From the NCBI RefSeq assembly GCF_021729145.1, contig NZ_JAJSLW010000023.1, forward strand, positions 1 through 64,000: a stretch of DNA of 64,000 bases, given 5' to 3'. Position numbers and translations under genes: made by a program. Source of the DNA: Membranihabitans maritimus (lineage in GTDB: Bacteria > Bacteroidota > Bacteroidia > Chitinophagales > Saprospiraceae). Positions 43,647 through 53,494 of the stretch are shown piece by piece (position 1 is the stretch's first letter; each line of letters opens with the position of its first letter). The notes under the pieces were generated by a model. The model did not search any database. It was not told the origin of the DNA and was given only the letters and a program-made list of their open reading frames with translations.

Positions 43647-46244
43647 ATGAAAGGAATTTTGAGTAGCAGGTACATATTTTTGAAAATTAAAATAGTAATG
43701 ATATTCATCTGGATTTTTTCCCAGATGAATATCATTATTTCACAGGAAGACTGTTTTGGAGCTTCTATGGGTCAGGATATTGTGATCTTGAATCCTGATT
43801 TTTCAGATGATATCTTAGATGATCGGACTGGTGTGTTGTGCGGAGGAGGAGGGATTTCGGTTAATTATAATCAGGACTTCGATTATATTGATACCGACTC
43901 CTCGACTCAATCCGGTGTCAGGTTACTGGTTTTTACTTCAGATCCGGATCTTGATGGTTGGACAACCCTGGATAAGTTACTTGAACATCCTGGATTGTTA
44001 ACAGATGAAGAAGGGAATCCCCTGGTCGTTGGTTCGGACAGTTCTTTCAGGATTGCACCCAATGGTCCACGTGATACCCCGTTCGGCTTAACACGGCCTT
44101 CTCGCGTATGGCTGGTTCCGGTTATCATACATAACATGGAGCCAGGACCGGGTGGATCATATTTTGAAAATGATTGTATCTTTCTTGTTCCTTCCGAATC
44201 GGTTTCGATAATAATGGTGAATAGTGATGGTCCAAATCCAGAGTATTTTGAATATAGTCGGGAACTTGAGCAATTTTTATTTACTATGAAAGGCGGTTTA
44301 CCGGAATATGATCCAGAAATATTTGAATACTATTTTCATGTAGTTGATGCAATTTCAGGAGATTCCTTAGATATTATCCGACATTCAAGGAACGTATTTG
44401 GATTTAGACCATTGAATATCAAGAGAGTTTATAACATTCTAGGGGGAACAGCTAACGGTCCTGGTTGTGATGGTAGCATAATTGGGTTGCCTCTTTCCAT
44501 ACCACAACCGATTCTTTATATTCAGGATACCGCCACCTATACAGGTGAACAGGTGTGCCTTCCGGTAACGGTGGAAGAATTTGTAGAAATTGATTCTTTT
44601 ACCTTTGCGTTAAACTGGGACCCGGAAGTATTAGCGTTTAGCGATATCGGGGGAATTGATTTCACTACTTTTTCTTCCGGGCAGTTTTCCTATGATTACA
44701 ATGAGGGGGAAGATTTTGTCACCGTTACCTGGACCGGTGGGGATGGGCCCGTGACCCTGGATGACGGGGCTGTGTTGCTGGAATTGTGCCTGGATGCAGT
44801 AGGGGGAAACGGGGACCGCAGCGATGTAAGGGCCGAAGGGAGCGACCACCGTTTTTATATCGGGCACGAATATCTTCCTCCGAATATAGGTGAAGGTACG
44901 GTCCGTCTGGTTACAGAAAACTTTATCGATTTTTCGTATTCGGAGATCTCCTGCGTTGCTGCGGCTACCCGCCGGGTCCATGTAGTTTTTTCAGTAGTAG
45001 GAAAGTACCCGCCTTTTACGGTATCCCTGGATCCCGAGTACGGCGGGCCATTTACCCTGGAAACCAATCGCGATACCGTTTATGCGATACCACAGGGGGA
45101 TTATACTATTACGATTACGGATTCGGAAGGGAACCAGGGGATAAAAGCGAACCAGCGCATCGAATCCCCGGGGAATTCTTTTGATCTGGCCATAGATGAT
45201 ATTCTTACGATGGATCTACTCTGCCACGGGGCGGCCACCGGGCAGATCGGCCTGGAGATCTCAGGTGCTGATATTGCGGATGTAGATCTGTATTATTCCA
45301 CAGGCGGGGATACCATAGCATTGGACAGTTCTTTAATTAAAAATCTTGAAGCGGGATCGTATCATATTTGGGGAAAGAGTACTTCGGGCTGCGCCGATAC
45401 GGCTTCTCAAACGGTCACCCTGTTTGACCCTGTGGCATTGGAAGCTTTAGTGCCGGACGGGGAGGTCAATTGTGATGATCCGGGTTTTATGATTGATATC
45501 TCTGAGGGCGTTGCAGGTGGTTCGGGAATATTGGAATATTCTTTGGATGGGGGACAGTACCATGCGTTGTCTTCAGATACAGTGCTGTACCCGGGAAGTT
45601 ATACAATACAGGTTCGCGATGAAAACGGGTGTACGGTATCGGATGAATTTAGTATTATCTCATCGGGTTCGCCGGTATCGTTTTCGTTTGAAGTAGGAGG
45701 GGATACTTTATTTGTAGAAAAAGACAGTCCTTTTGATGTAATGGCCGATGTAAATTCCGGAGATGGTGAGTTGGAATATGATTGGCTTCAGGACGGGGGA
45801 CAATTGCTTGGGTCGGATCAAAACCAGGCGGAATTTGTGTTTGGAGAGAACGGGATTGTGGAATTAACCATAGCAGATCCCGGGGGATGTTCATTTACCG
45901 ATATACTGCCTATCGTTGTCAGGGATAAGGAGGAAGAAACGGATGTTGATATTACGATGGCTAATGTCATTACCCCCAATTACGACGGAAGGAATGAACG
46001 TCTGACGATATGGCCAGTGCAGGATGTCAATACGGTGTATAGAATGCGGATTTTTGACCGGTACGGAAATTTGCTATGGAATAAGGAAGGGCTGAACCCT
46101 GCTGACTTGAAACAAACCGGCTGGAATGGTGAAACGAGTAATGGCCAATCGGTCCCGGATGGAATCTACCTGGCCATAGTAGATATCGAAATGAACAATG
46201 GGGAAATAGTACAGATTTCCGGGGATGTGTTGTTAATTCGGTAA
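43647..46244 (+). CDS. secreted T9SS type B protein with a cohesin-like domain
   Basis: The 865-residue protein has a signal peptide (ending NIIISQEDC), an N-terminal unknown domain (~30-285), then a cohesin-like domain at ~290-430 (ATYTGEQVCLPVTVEEF, FTFALNWDPEVLAFSDIGG, LDDGAVLLELCLDAVG). Ig/SprB-like repeats follow (~435-760; YAIPQGDYTITITDSEGNQG, GSYTIQVRDENGCTVS). The end is the CHU_C sorting domain (~770-865; ANVITPNYDGRNERLTI, MRIFDRYGNLLW). It is probably a surface adhesin or part of a protein assembly. The codons of the signal peptide include a perfect 17-bp inverted repeat. Confidence 0.9.
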   Translation: MKGILSSRYIFLKIKIVMIFIWIFSQMNIIISQEDCFGASMGQDIVILNPDFSDDILDDRTGVLCGGGGISVNYNQDFDYIDTDSSTQSGVRLLVFTSDPDLDGWTTLDKLLEHPGLLTDEEGNPLVVGSDSSFRIAPNGPRDTPFGLTRPSRVWLVPVIIHNMEPGPGGSYFENDCIFLVPSESVSIIMVNSDGPNPEYFEYSRELEQFLFTMKGGLPEYDPEIFEYYFHVVDAISGDSLDIIRHSRNVFGFRPLNIKRVYNILGGTANGPGCDGSIIGLPLSIPQPILYIQDTATYTGEQVCLPVTVEEFVEIDSFTFALNWDPEVLAFSDIGGIDFTTFSSGQFSYDYNEGEDFVTVTWTGGDGPVTLDDGAVLLELCLDAVGGNGDRSDVRAEGSDHRFYIGHEYLPPNIGEGTVRLVTENFIDFSYSEISCVAAATRRVHVVFSVVGKYPPFTVSLDPEYGGPFTLETNRDTVYAIPQGDYTITITDSEGNQGIKANQRIESPGNSFDLAIDDILTMDLLCHGAATGQIGLEISGADIADVDLYYSTGGDTIALDSSLIKNLEAGSYHIWGKSTSGCADTASQTVTLFDPVALEALVPDGEVNCDDPGFMIDISEGVAGGSGILEYSLDGGQYHALSSDTVLYPGSYTIQVRDENGCTVSDEFSIISSGSPVSFSFEVGGDTLFVEKDSPFDVMADVNSGDGELEYDWLQDGGQLLGSDQNQAEFVFGENGIVELTIADPGGCSFTDILPIVVRDKEEETDVDITMANVITPNYDGRNERLTIWPVQDVNTVYRMRIFDRYGNLLWNKEGLNPADLKQTGWNGETSNGQSVPDGIYLAIVDIEMNNGEIVQISGDVLLIR
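43696..43737 (+). repeat. perfect 17-bp inverted repeat in signal-peptide codons
   Basis: TAATGATATTCATCTGG (43696-43712) is the exact reverse complement of 43721-43737, with an 8-nt loop ATTTTTTC. It lies 50-90 nt after the start codon and would form a strong hairpin in mRNA or a cruciform in DNA. Confidence 0.95.
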
Positions 46245-46315
46245 GTGGATGTGTGGGCTTAGGAATGAGTCTTTTTTGGGCCGTCAAGTGGGGGGGAGAA
46301 ACCTATTGATAAAGC

Positions 46316-46383
46316 CTTGTGGAGTTTACTCCAGGCAGACCAACGTGATCGCCTGGAATGCAGGGTGGTTTACCCCTTATTTC
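46316..46383 (+). repeat. dispersed ~68-bp repeat, copy B
   Basis: Ungapped match to 188-256. It begins 72 nt after the T9SS type B stop codon and runs into the last codons of rocD on the other strand. It contains two hairpins: GGAGTTTACTCC and CCAGGC/GCCTGG. Confidence 0.55.
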
Positions 46384-47621
46384 ATAGGCCATTCTTCTGT
46401 AAATAATTCTTTTAATGTATTCACTATAATTCTACAGCATTCTTTTATTTCCTCTTCTGTAATAATCAATGGAGGGGAAAACCGGATGATATTCCCGTGA
46501 GTGGGTTTGGCCAACAATCCATTTTTAGCCAATTGAAGACAGATTTTCCAGGCAGTATCAGACTCCGGGGAATCGTTGATCTCTATAGCATTCATTAAAC
46601 CCTTTCCCCGCACTTCCCTGATAATGGGGAATGTATCTTTTTGTTGGGTCAATTCATGCCGAAACAGTTCTCCCATTTTTTGAGCATTTTCCGCCAGGCT
46701 TTCATCTTTGAGGACCTGGAGGGCGGCCATTGCGACGGCACAAGCCAGGGGATTGCCTCCGTATGTAGAACCGTGTTCCCCAGGTTCTATTGACAACATT
46801 ACCTCGTCATTCGCAAGTACAGCGGATACGGGGTATACCCCTCCCGATAATGCTTTCCCCAGGATCAGGACATCCGGTTGAATGTTTTCGTGGTCACAAC
46901 ACAGAATTTTTCCGGTCCGGCACAATCCCGTCTGGATTTCATCTGCTATTAACAATATATTATGATCCCTGCATATAGCGGAAGCTCTTTTCAAATATCC
47001 GTCATCGGGAACTATTACCCCGGCTTCCCCCTGTATAGGTTCTACTATAAAGCCTGCTACATCCGGTGATTGGGCAGCTTTTTCCAATGCTTCTATGTCA
47101 TTGTAAGGAATCACGGTATACCCGGGTAGGAAAGGACCAAATCCCCGGGTACTATCGGGGTCTACGGATGCACTGATCGCCCCTAGTGTCCTGCCGTGAA
47201 AATTGCCCGAAGCAAATATAATCCGTGCCTTATTGGTGGGAATATTCTTGTGTCTATAAGCCCATTTTCGACAGAGTTTTATGGCTGTTTCTACCCCTTC
47301 AGCTCCGGTATTCATAGGAAGGACTCTGTCGTAGCTAAAATATTGGCAAATGTATTGGGCGAATTTCCCCAAAAGGTCGCTGTGGAAAGCTCTTGAAACG
47401 AGACTGAGTTTTTCGATTTGTGCTTTTAGTGCATTGGTTATTTTGGGGTGATTATGTCCCTGGTTAACCGCTGAATATGCCGACAAAAAGTCATAATATT
47501 TTTTGTCTTCCACATCCCATAGAAATACTCCTTTTCCTTTGGACAATACTACAGGAAGGGGATGGTAATTATGTGCACCGTATTTATTTTCTAAGTCGAT
47601 GAATTTTTTTGAGTTTTCCAT
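46377..47621 (-). CDS. rocD: ornithine aminotransferase
   Basis: From ATG 47621 the protein has 414 residues (an alternative ATG at 47645 adds eight). It shows the class III PLP pattern: [57 protein letters not shown], and the PLP-lysine in [20 protein letters not shown]. The NYHPLPVVL opening is characteristic of ornithine--oxo-acid transaminase rather than acetylornithine aminotransferase. It makes glutamate semialdehyde from ornithine. It converges on the T9SS adhesin gene. Confidence 0.93.
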   Translation of the reverse strand: MENSKKFIDLENKYGAHNYHPLPVVLSKGKGVFLWDVEDKKYYDFLSAYSAVNQGHNHPKITNALKAQIEKLSLVSRAFHSDLLGKFAQYICQYFSYDRVLPMNTGAEGVETAIKLCRKWAYRHKNIPTNKARIIFASGNFHGRTLGAISASVDPDSTRGFGPFLPGYTVIPYNDIEALEKAAQSPDVAGFIVEPIQGEAGVIVPDDGYLKRASAICRDHNILLIADEIQTGLCRTGKILCCDHENIQPDVLILGKALSGGVYPVSAVLANDEVMLSIEPGEHGSTYGGNPLACAVAMAALQVLKDESLAENAQKMGELFRHELTQQKDTFPIIREVRGKGLMNAIEINDSPESDTAWKICLQLAKNGLLAKPTHGNIIRFSPPLIITEEEIKECCRIIVNTLKELFTEEWPMK

Positions 47622-47800
47622 TGATCTGTAAGATTTGGAATCCAATATAATGCTTTGGAATGGATCGGCAAAAACATGATTATTGGGTGTTTATCTTGTG
47701 TCGCTAATTGTCTGCATGGTATAAATACATAAATATGCTTAGGGCCCCATGGCATACAACGGAGGACTAACTGAGTGCCAGAAAGGAAAGATCAATGGAA

Positions 47801-48394
47801 TTATTCCCAATCCAACAATTTGGAATGAATTTCCAGTATTTGTGGCAGAAGGGGTATGGTGCCGCTATTATCGATAATATAATCAGCATACGAAAGTTTT
47901 TCTTCTTCTTTCATCTGGGAATTGATTCGATTTCTCACCTCGACTTCTGAAATAGTATCTCTTTGCATGACCCTTTGAATCCTGATTGGTTGTGGAGCGG
48001 TTACGACAATGAGGAAGTCAAGTGATTTATAAGATTGACTTTCAATAAGCAGGGCCGCTTCTTTTAATGTATATTTTGAGCTTTGAAAGGAATGCCATTC
48101 TTCGTAGTCTTGGCCTACTGCGGGGTGTACGATATTATTAATTTTTTTTCGCATATAAGGGTTGTCAAAAACAGCTTCGGACATACGTTTCTTATTAATT
48201 TTCCCATTGGGCTGGTAGATATCTTTTCCCAGGAGGTTAATCAGGTCTTTTATTAAATCAGGAGAAGAAACCATAAGCATAGTTGCCCTGATATCCGCTA
48301 TATAGGTGGAAATCCCCAGATTGTTAAAGATTTGAAGGCAGTGGCTTTTCCCACTTCCTATTCCACCGGTTATTCCAATTTTCTTTTTTGTCAT
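47801..48394 (-). CDS. coaE: dephospho-CoA kinase
   Basis: The 197-residue protein has the P-loop GITGGIGSGKS near the N-terminus, then IRATMLMVSSPDLI, NIVHPAVGQDYEEW and TAPQPIRIQRVMQRDTISEVEVRNRI, the lid region of CoaE. It makes the last step of coenzyme A synthesis. Stand-alone gene, divergent from the MazG-like gene. Confidence 0.95.
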   Translation of the reverse strand: MTKKKIGITGGIGSGKSHCLQIFNNLGISTYIADIRATMLMVSSPDLIKDLINLLGKDIYQPNGKINKKRMSEAVFDNPYMRKKINNIVHPAVGQDYEEWHSFQSSKYTLKEAALLIESQSYKSLDFLIVVTAPQPIRIQRVMQRDTISEVEVRNRINSQMKEEEKLSYADYIIDNSGTIPLLPQILEIHSKLLDWE

Positions 48395-48479
48395 TCGTGA
48401 AGTACAAGTTACATTTGATAACTCAAGTTATATAAAAAATTGTTTTCTTATAAAATTGTTATCTGAATTGGATGGAGAA

Positions 48480-48507
48480 GTTGAATGGAATTATTATTAT
48501 ATTTTTG
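48480..48507 (+). promoter_or_regulatory. candidate promoter of the MazG-like gene
   Basis: GTTG (48480-48483) and TATTTTTG (48500-48507) fit the Bacteroidota -33/-7 elements (TTTG, TAnnTTTG) with 16 nt between them. The ATG is 30 nt downstream. Confidence 0.45.
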
Positions 48508-48536
48508 CACATTTACGATAGATAAAAAAATTGAAT

Positions 48537-49007
48537 ATGAAATTTAAAGATCCTAATGCACTTAGTTCCGTTGCCGAATTCCACGATACTTTTGGATTAC
48601 CAGTGGTGGAAAGTCCTGGGATTCCTTCCAAAGAGCGGTGTGAATTGCGTATTAATTTACTACAGGAAGAACTCAATGAATTGGCTGAAGCGATAAAAGA
48701 TAAAGACATTGTTGAAGTAGCGGATGCACTAAGTGATTTACAGTATGTACTGTCCGGAGCCGTATTGGAATTTGGATTGGCAGACAGATTTAAGGCGTTG
48801 TTCGATGAAGTACACCGGTCAAATATGAGTAAGACCTGTTCTACTGAAGAGGAAGCTCATGAAACGATTCGGCACTACAAGGATACAAAAAAGCAGGAGG
48901 GGTATGTGGAACCCAAAAATGATAAGTTTATTGTGTACAGAAAGGGGGATGGGAAGGTTTTGAAATCGGTGAAATACAGTGAGGCGAACCTTAAAAGCAT
49001 CGTTTGA
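48537..49007 (+). CDS. MazG-like nucleoside triphosphate pyrophosphohydrolase
   Basis: From ATG 48537 (two codons into a TTG-started ORF) the protein has 156 residues. The metal-binding helices of the all-alpha NTP pyrophosphatase fold are visible: LLQEELNELAEAI and the ExxD pair in VEVADALSDLQYVL. EVHRSNMSKTC follows as in relatives. It probably hydrolyses a nucleotide triphosphate or phosphoribosyl nucleotide; the exact substrate is unknown. Stand-alone. Confidence 0.88.
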   Translation: MKFKDPNALSSVAEFHDTFGLPVVESPGIPSKERCELRINLLQEELNELAEAIKDKDIVEVADALSDLQYVLSGAVLEFGLADRFKALFDEVHRSNMSKTCSTEEEAHETIRHYKDTKKQEGYVEPKNDKFIVYRKGDGKVLKSVKYSEANLKSIV

Positions 49008-49090
49008 CAGGCCAAAATATATAGAAAAAGTAAGGATTTCGAAACAATAATTTTACTGAGTTTTTTATTTTAAAATAAACATTATTCTCA

Positions 49091-50497
49091 ATGAAATACT
49101 TATGGCTTTTATTCGGAGTGTTTTTTCAATTTTCTCTATCAGCGCAGGAAGAGGGATATAAGGTGGATTTACATCTCGATAATGCCCAAAGTGATAAAGT
49201 TTTCCTCGCATACTTTTACGGGGATAATCAATATGTGGCAGATACGGCATTCAAAACGAGTGAGAACTTATTTCAATTTAGTGGAAGTGAAAAATTGGGT
49301 AAGGGAGTTTATATGTTTGTATTGCCCCCGGAGAATACCTTTTTCCAAATCCTGATAGGAGATGACCAGCATTTTAAAATTACTGCTGACGCGAATAATA
49401 TAACGCCTACTATTTCAATTGAAGGTTCCGAAGACAATAATGTATTTTATGATTACTTAAAATATTTAGATTCTGCCAGGAAGGTAAAGACGGATTTGCA
49501 GGAGAAAATCCAACATGCGGAAACGGATACCGAAAAAGAAAAATTAGAGGAAGATATAGTTGATTTGGACCGCGGGGTATTACATTTACAGGATGAAATA
49601 ATGGAAAAACACCCTGAGTCTTTGAGCAAAATGATGATCGCTTCAAGTAGGGAACCACAGATTCCGAAATATGATGATGAAGATGAGAAAGTGCGTCAAA
49701 AGAAATCCTATCGCTATTATTACAATCACTTTTTTGACAACCTGGATTTAAAGAATGAGGCTATTTTGAGAACACCGTTTATCCACAAAAAAGTGATGAC
49801 CTTCTTTGACCAGTATACACCCCAGGCACCTGATTCTCTGAATAAATCGATTGATTTGTTTATGGGTAAGTTGGAAGAGGGGACCGATGTTTACAGGTAT
49901 TTTCTCGTTAAATTACTAAATAAATATGCCAACCCCAAAATGGTGGGACAGGATGCTGTATACGTACATATCGCTCAAAACTATTACGGGAAAGGGAAGG
50001 CTCCCTGGATTGATGAGGATAAATTGACAGAAATCCTGGACAATGCGGAGCGTTTTAGTTATACTCTTATTGGTAAACCTGCGCCCAATATTGAATTGTA
50101 TGATATTGATGCCAAGAAAAAATTTAAAATATTAGATGTCGAAGCCCGGTATACGGTTTTGATTTTTTGGTCATATGCATGCTCACATTGTGAAGAGGTA
50201 ATGCCTACCTTACCTGAAATTGCCGAAAAGATAGATGACGAATCCATTAAAATAGTAAATGTATGTACAAAGGCAGATGATCCCTGTGGGGAATTCCTGG
50301 ATGAAAATAATATTCGTCATGTTGGGATCAATTCACTTCCTGTCAGTTCGTATGGAAGGTTGTACGATGTACGGTCTACTCCGAAAATTTTTATTATAAA
50401 TGAATCCGGCAAAATTGCATCCAAGGGAATTGGATTTTCACAAATACCTGAGGTAATTGAATTACTCAAAAAAGAAGACTTAAGTTCTGTAAATTAA
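49091..50497 (+). CDS. TlpA-type thiol-disulfide oxidoreductase with N-terminal DUF4369-like domain
   Basis: The 468-residue protein has a signal peptide (MKYLWLLFGVFFQFSLSAQ), an N-terminal beta-sandwich domain like DUF4369 (DKVFLAYFYGDNQYVADTAF), a helical middle, and a C-terminal thioredoxin fold (~325-465). The latter starts KPAPNIELYDIDAKKKF and has the active-site pair in YACSHCEEV near residue 365, plus the cis-Pro region in VRSTPKIFIIN. It acts in the periplasm, reducing or protecting thiols. The CSHC dipeptide differs from the usual CxPC of TlpA. Confidence 0.9.
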   Translation: MKYLWLLFGVFFQFSLSAQEEGYKVDLHLDNAQSDKVFLAYFYGDNQYVADTAFKTSENLFQFSGSEKLGKGVYMFVLPPENTFFQILIGDDQHFKITADANNITPTISIEGSEDNNVFYDYLKYLDSARKVKTDLQEKIQHAETDTEKEKLEEDIVDLDRGVLHLQDEIMEKHPESLSKMMIASSREPQIPKYDDEDEKVRQKKSYRYYYNHFFDNLDLKNEAILRTPFIHKKVMTFFDQYTPQAPDSLNKSIDLFMGKLEEGTDVYRYFLVKLLNKYANPKMVGQDAVYVHIAQNYYGKGKAPWIDEDKLTEILDNAERFSYTLIGKPAPNIELYDIDAKKKFKILDVEARYTVLIFWSYACSHCEEVMPTLPEIAEKIDDESIKIVNVCTKADDPCGEFLDENNIRHVGINSLPVSSYGRLYDVRSTPKIFIINESGKIASKGIGFSQIPEVIELLKKEDLSSVN

Positions 50498-51172
50498 GTG
50501 TTCTCTTTCCTATATTTTTTTGAGTCTTTAGATAGGAATTTTTTTATCAAATTTTTGTCGCATTTTAAAGGAGAAAATGGTCTTTATAATATTTTGGGAT
50601 CATTCGAGGATGCCAGAAATATTGTACAGGACCAGGAACTCAAATTGGCAGAAGATCCACCGGTTCAATTGAAAAATGAAAAGTCTAATTTGATCAAATC
50701 TGTAATATATCCACTCAAATCTATTGTGCATTCTCCGTATAAACCTTACCTAAGGCATGAGAGTTACCAATTGTACCCACTTTCTACGTGAGTATCTACC
50801 GAAGGTGCGTAAGGACGGCACTGTCCGAAAATGTCCCGGCGGGACAAAGAATGCGTAGCAATAGAGTAGAGACATTATATCGCGTGCCATAGGTACGCTA
50901 CAGAAGATAAAGGGAGTAGGATTTAACCAGAATGAGATTGTTAAAAAAAAGATATGTACCAACGTTAGCCTTAGTGAGTTGGCAGTCTTTTATCACCGTC
51001 ATTGAGCGCAAGTCAAGCTTGTCCCGAGGGTTCTTTGGGGTGAGCCGAATAATTTTTGAACCGTAACATTGGATAATTAATAGAATCAAATGTAATTTTG
51101 AATTAAACTTTTAGGAATAGTTGATCCTTGTTATAAAATTTTTTAGTTCATTTGGTATTTGAAATAATTGCC
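50498..51172. other. intergenic region with repeat fragments
   Basis: This 675-bp stretch holds the perfect TGTCCCG/CGGGACA palindrome near 50840, the second copy of the 36-bp repeat (50892-50927), and no credible gene. An open frame from a GTG at 50498 (97 codons) has no Met start or family match and is not called. Confidence 0.6.
50892..50927. repeat. 36-bp dispersed repeat, copy 2
   Basis: 31 of 36 positions match 13110-13145. It is preceded by GTGCCATA and followed by an A+T-rich stretch. Confidence 0.6.
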
Positions 51173-53419
51173 ATGTTATTAATTGTGAAGTTGAGATTAC
51201 CCAATTACATATTATTTGCGGTAGCACTAATAATTAGTTGTTTTGAAATTGGGATTACGCAAAACCCATTGAAAGAAAAATCCTCGGGGAAAGAATTCCC
51301 CCTGTCCTGGTACCGTCCTGTGGACCAGCCTGTATTTACTAATCAATACGGGAATAATCATGATGCCATTATATTTAGGGAAGAGGGAGGGGAATATCCT
51401 TATTATTTGATAATCAGCCATGAAAAATCCGCAGCCCATCTATGGAGAGCAAAGGAATTTACGTGGTCCAGTGAAGATTGGGAATTAGTTTCTGATCAAT
51501 ATATTATTGATAATTACTATGAGTTCGACGATGGTGTAAAGGTAGGTGATCGTTATTTTATATACGAGGGTGGAAATGTTTATACTTTTTCGGGTAATTT
51601 GGAGGATGGCAATAATAGATGGGAAAAGAGTGGAAGTTTTCCAGTTGAGAAATGTGATGATGTTGGTGTCTATTATGAAGATGGCTGGTTTCATATTTTC
51701 GGAGAATACGGAGAATTCCCACATGGTCCCGATGGAACGAGTTTATCTCATTATCGATCGAGAACAGGATTGGGAGAGTGGGAATTAATTGATGAAAAGG
51801 CCGTAGACCCCAATCCCGATGGCGGACATAAGTATGGTGTAGGCGATGCAACAATAGAGAAAATAGGTGACCGGTATTATTTGTTCTGTGACCGGGAGAC
51901 AATGAACTCTCCTTATAGAATTATTGCCTGGACCTCTAAGGATATTAATACTCCTTTCCAATTTCTGGATGTTGTTATCGAACCAAGATCGGATCAAACG
52001 AAAGATTGGGATAATCATCGGATTCAGGACGGAGATATAGTTTTTGTTCCTGAAAAATCCCTGTATGCCATGTTTTGTAATATGAAAGATGTTGATGGTA
52101 CCCCGGGACCTTCTGCAGGAAATAATTTTGAAAGTAGCCATTTGGGTAAAGGGGAGACCAGAGTGGTGGGAACTTTTTATCTCGATAGTTTTCAAGAAGA
52201 TAAAAGGGATTCATGGCCTATGCATGTATTGGATAAGGATCCTCCTTCGGGATCGGATGGGGTGAAAGTGGCAGATGTAAATAATGATGGATTTAAAGAT
52301 TTAGTATCCGGATTTGAGGAGGGAGGAACCAGTCGTATTTATATTCATCCGGGGAATGATAAGGTTAAAGGGGGCTGGGAATATGTTGAACTGCCTTCTC
52401 CCGATGTTGAAGATGCAGTTTTAGTGGATTTGGACAAGGATGGTCAATTGGATCTGGTTACAGCATCGGAGGGGAAAACAAATGAAATTCGTATTCATTG
52501 GGCGCCAGATGATAAAGATCAATATTTGAGTTCAATAAAATGGAAAACAATGTCGATTCCAGTTGTAAAAGATTTATCTTCCTGGATGTATATCGTTCCT
52601 GCTGATTTGGATGGGGATGATAATTTAGATCTTATAATCGGTTCCAAGAGGAAAAGAGGACTTAAAGGAAATGACAGGGGGTTCATAGGATGGTTACAAT
52701 CACCCGATAACCCGAGGGAGATGGGGCATTGGAAATTTCATTCTCTTTCGAAAGCCGGATGGATAATGTCCATAGAAAGGACGGATATGGATCACGATGG
52801 TGATTTGGATATTTTGTTGTCTGACCGAAAAAATAGTTCTAAATCCGGTGTCCGTTGGTTGGAGAACCCGGGAGTAGAGGAAGATTTGATGGACGAATGG
52901 GAATCCCATACGATTGGTGTGGGAGATGGAGAACCAATGTTTCTCACCCAATATGACCTGGACAGTGATGGACAAAACGAAATACTGGTGCCTGACCTTT
53001 ACAAAGGTTTGACGATATTGAAATGCGGAAATGACCCAAAACAGAAGTGGGAAAAGCAAATAATTCAGTACCCCGAATGGTCCGGTACCAGGGGGAAGGC
53101 AGTAGCGGTAGGAAATATTATAAATAATGAAAATCCACATATAGTTCTTTCCTTTGAGGAGGAGGGAAAGGTGGAATCCTTGCCTTTTGAAGAATATGTG
53201 TCGATCGGTAAATATAGTGTGATAGGTGCTTATGCGCAAGGCAATCCGATTTCAGGTAACTGGAATTTTTACAAAATCAGTGGATTAAAAGGAAGAAAAT
53301 TTGACCTTGTAAATTTAATAGATATGGATGGGGACGGGGATATCGATGTTTTGACCAATGATGAGAATGAAGAAGGAAATGGACTCGGAGTTGTGTGGTA
53401 TGAAAATCCCAGTCAATAA
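51173..53419 (+). CDS. exported beta-propeller (GH43/117-like) and FG-GAP/VCBS repeat protein
   Basis: From ATG 51173 the protein has 748 residues (a TTG start would add seven). It has an N-terminal signal/anchor (LPNYILFAVALIISCFEIG). Residues ~30-350 are five-bladed propeller-like, with NHDAIIFREEGGEYPYYLI, WFHIFGEYGEF and GDATIEKIGDRYYLFCDRE blades like glycoside hydrolases of clans GH43/GH117. Residues ~360-748 contain calcium-type FG-GAP/VCBS repeats (VADVNNDGFKDLVSG, VDLDKDGQLDLVTA, ADLDGDDNLDLIIG, TDMDHDGDLDILLS, IDMDGDGDIDVLT). A carbohydrate-active enzyme or binder is likely; catalytic residues are not assigned. Confidence 0.85.
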   Translation: MLLIVKLRLPNYILFAVALIISCFEIGITQNPLKEKSSGKEFPLSWYRPVDQPVFTNQYGNNHDAIIFREEGGEYPYYLIISHEKSAAHLWRAKEFTWSSEDWELVSDQYIIDNYYEFDDGVKVGDRYFIYEGGNVYTFSGNLEDGNNRWEKSGSFPVEKCDDVGVYYEDGWFHIFGEYGEFPHGPDGTSLSHYRSRTGLGEWELIDEKAVDPNPDGGHKYGVGDATIEKIGDRYYLFCDRETMNSPYRIIAWTSKDINTPFQFLDVVIEPRSDQTKDWDNHRIQDGDIVFVPEKSLYAMFCNMKDVDGTPGPSAGNNFESSHLGKGETRVVGTFYLDSFQEDKRDSWPMHVLDKDPPSGSDGVKVADVNNDGFKDLVSGFEEGGTSRIYIHPGNDKVKGGWEYVELPSPDVEDAVLVDLDKDGQLDLVTASEGKTNEIRIHWAPDDKDQYLSSIKWKTMSIPVVKDLSSWMYIVPADLDGDDNLDLIIGSKRKRGLKGNDRGFIGWLQSPDNPREMGHWKFHSLSKAGWIMSIERTDMDHDGDLDILLSDRKNSSKSGVRWLENPGVEEDLMDEWESHTIGVGDGEPMFLTQYDLDSDGQNEILVPDLYKGLTILKCGNDPKQKWEKQIIQYPEWSGTRGKAVAVGNIINNENPHIVLSFEEEGKVESLPFEEYVSIGKYSVIGAYAQGNPISGNWNFYKISGLKGRKFDLVNLIDMDGDGDIDVLTNDENEEGNGLGVVWYENPSQ

Positions 53420-53494
53420 AATTTTCAGCGGATCTTTTATTAGTGGAGACAAGATATTCTTGTTGGTTTTGTGGATTAATAGAAATGTTGAACA

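Noticed and set aside
43696..43737. Intrinsic terminator in the adhesin gene
   Set aside because: The 17-bp hairpin is followed by TTATTTCACAGG, not a proper T run, and lies within an intact reading frame.
46249..46500. 83-residue ORF containing the 68-bp repeat
   Set aside because: It runs antisense into rocD, and only the repeat portion is shared with the other copy, so coding is doubtful.
50498..50791. 97-residue ORF after the TlpA-like gene
   Set aside because: It starts at a GTG immediately after the upstream stop, has no family match, and its end lies in repeat-rich DNA.
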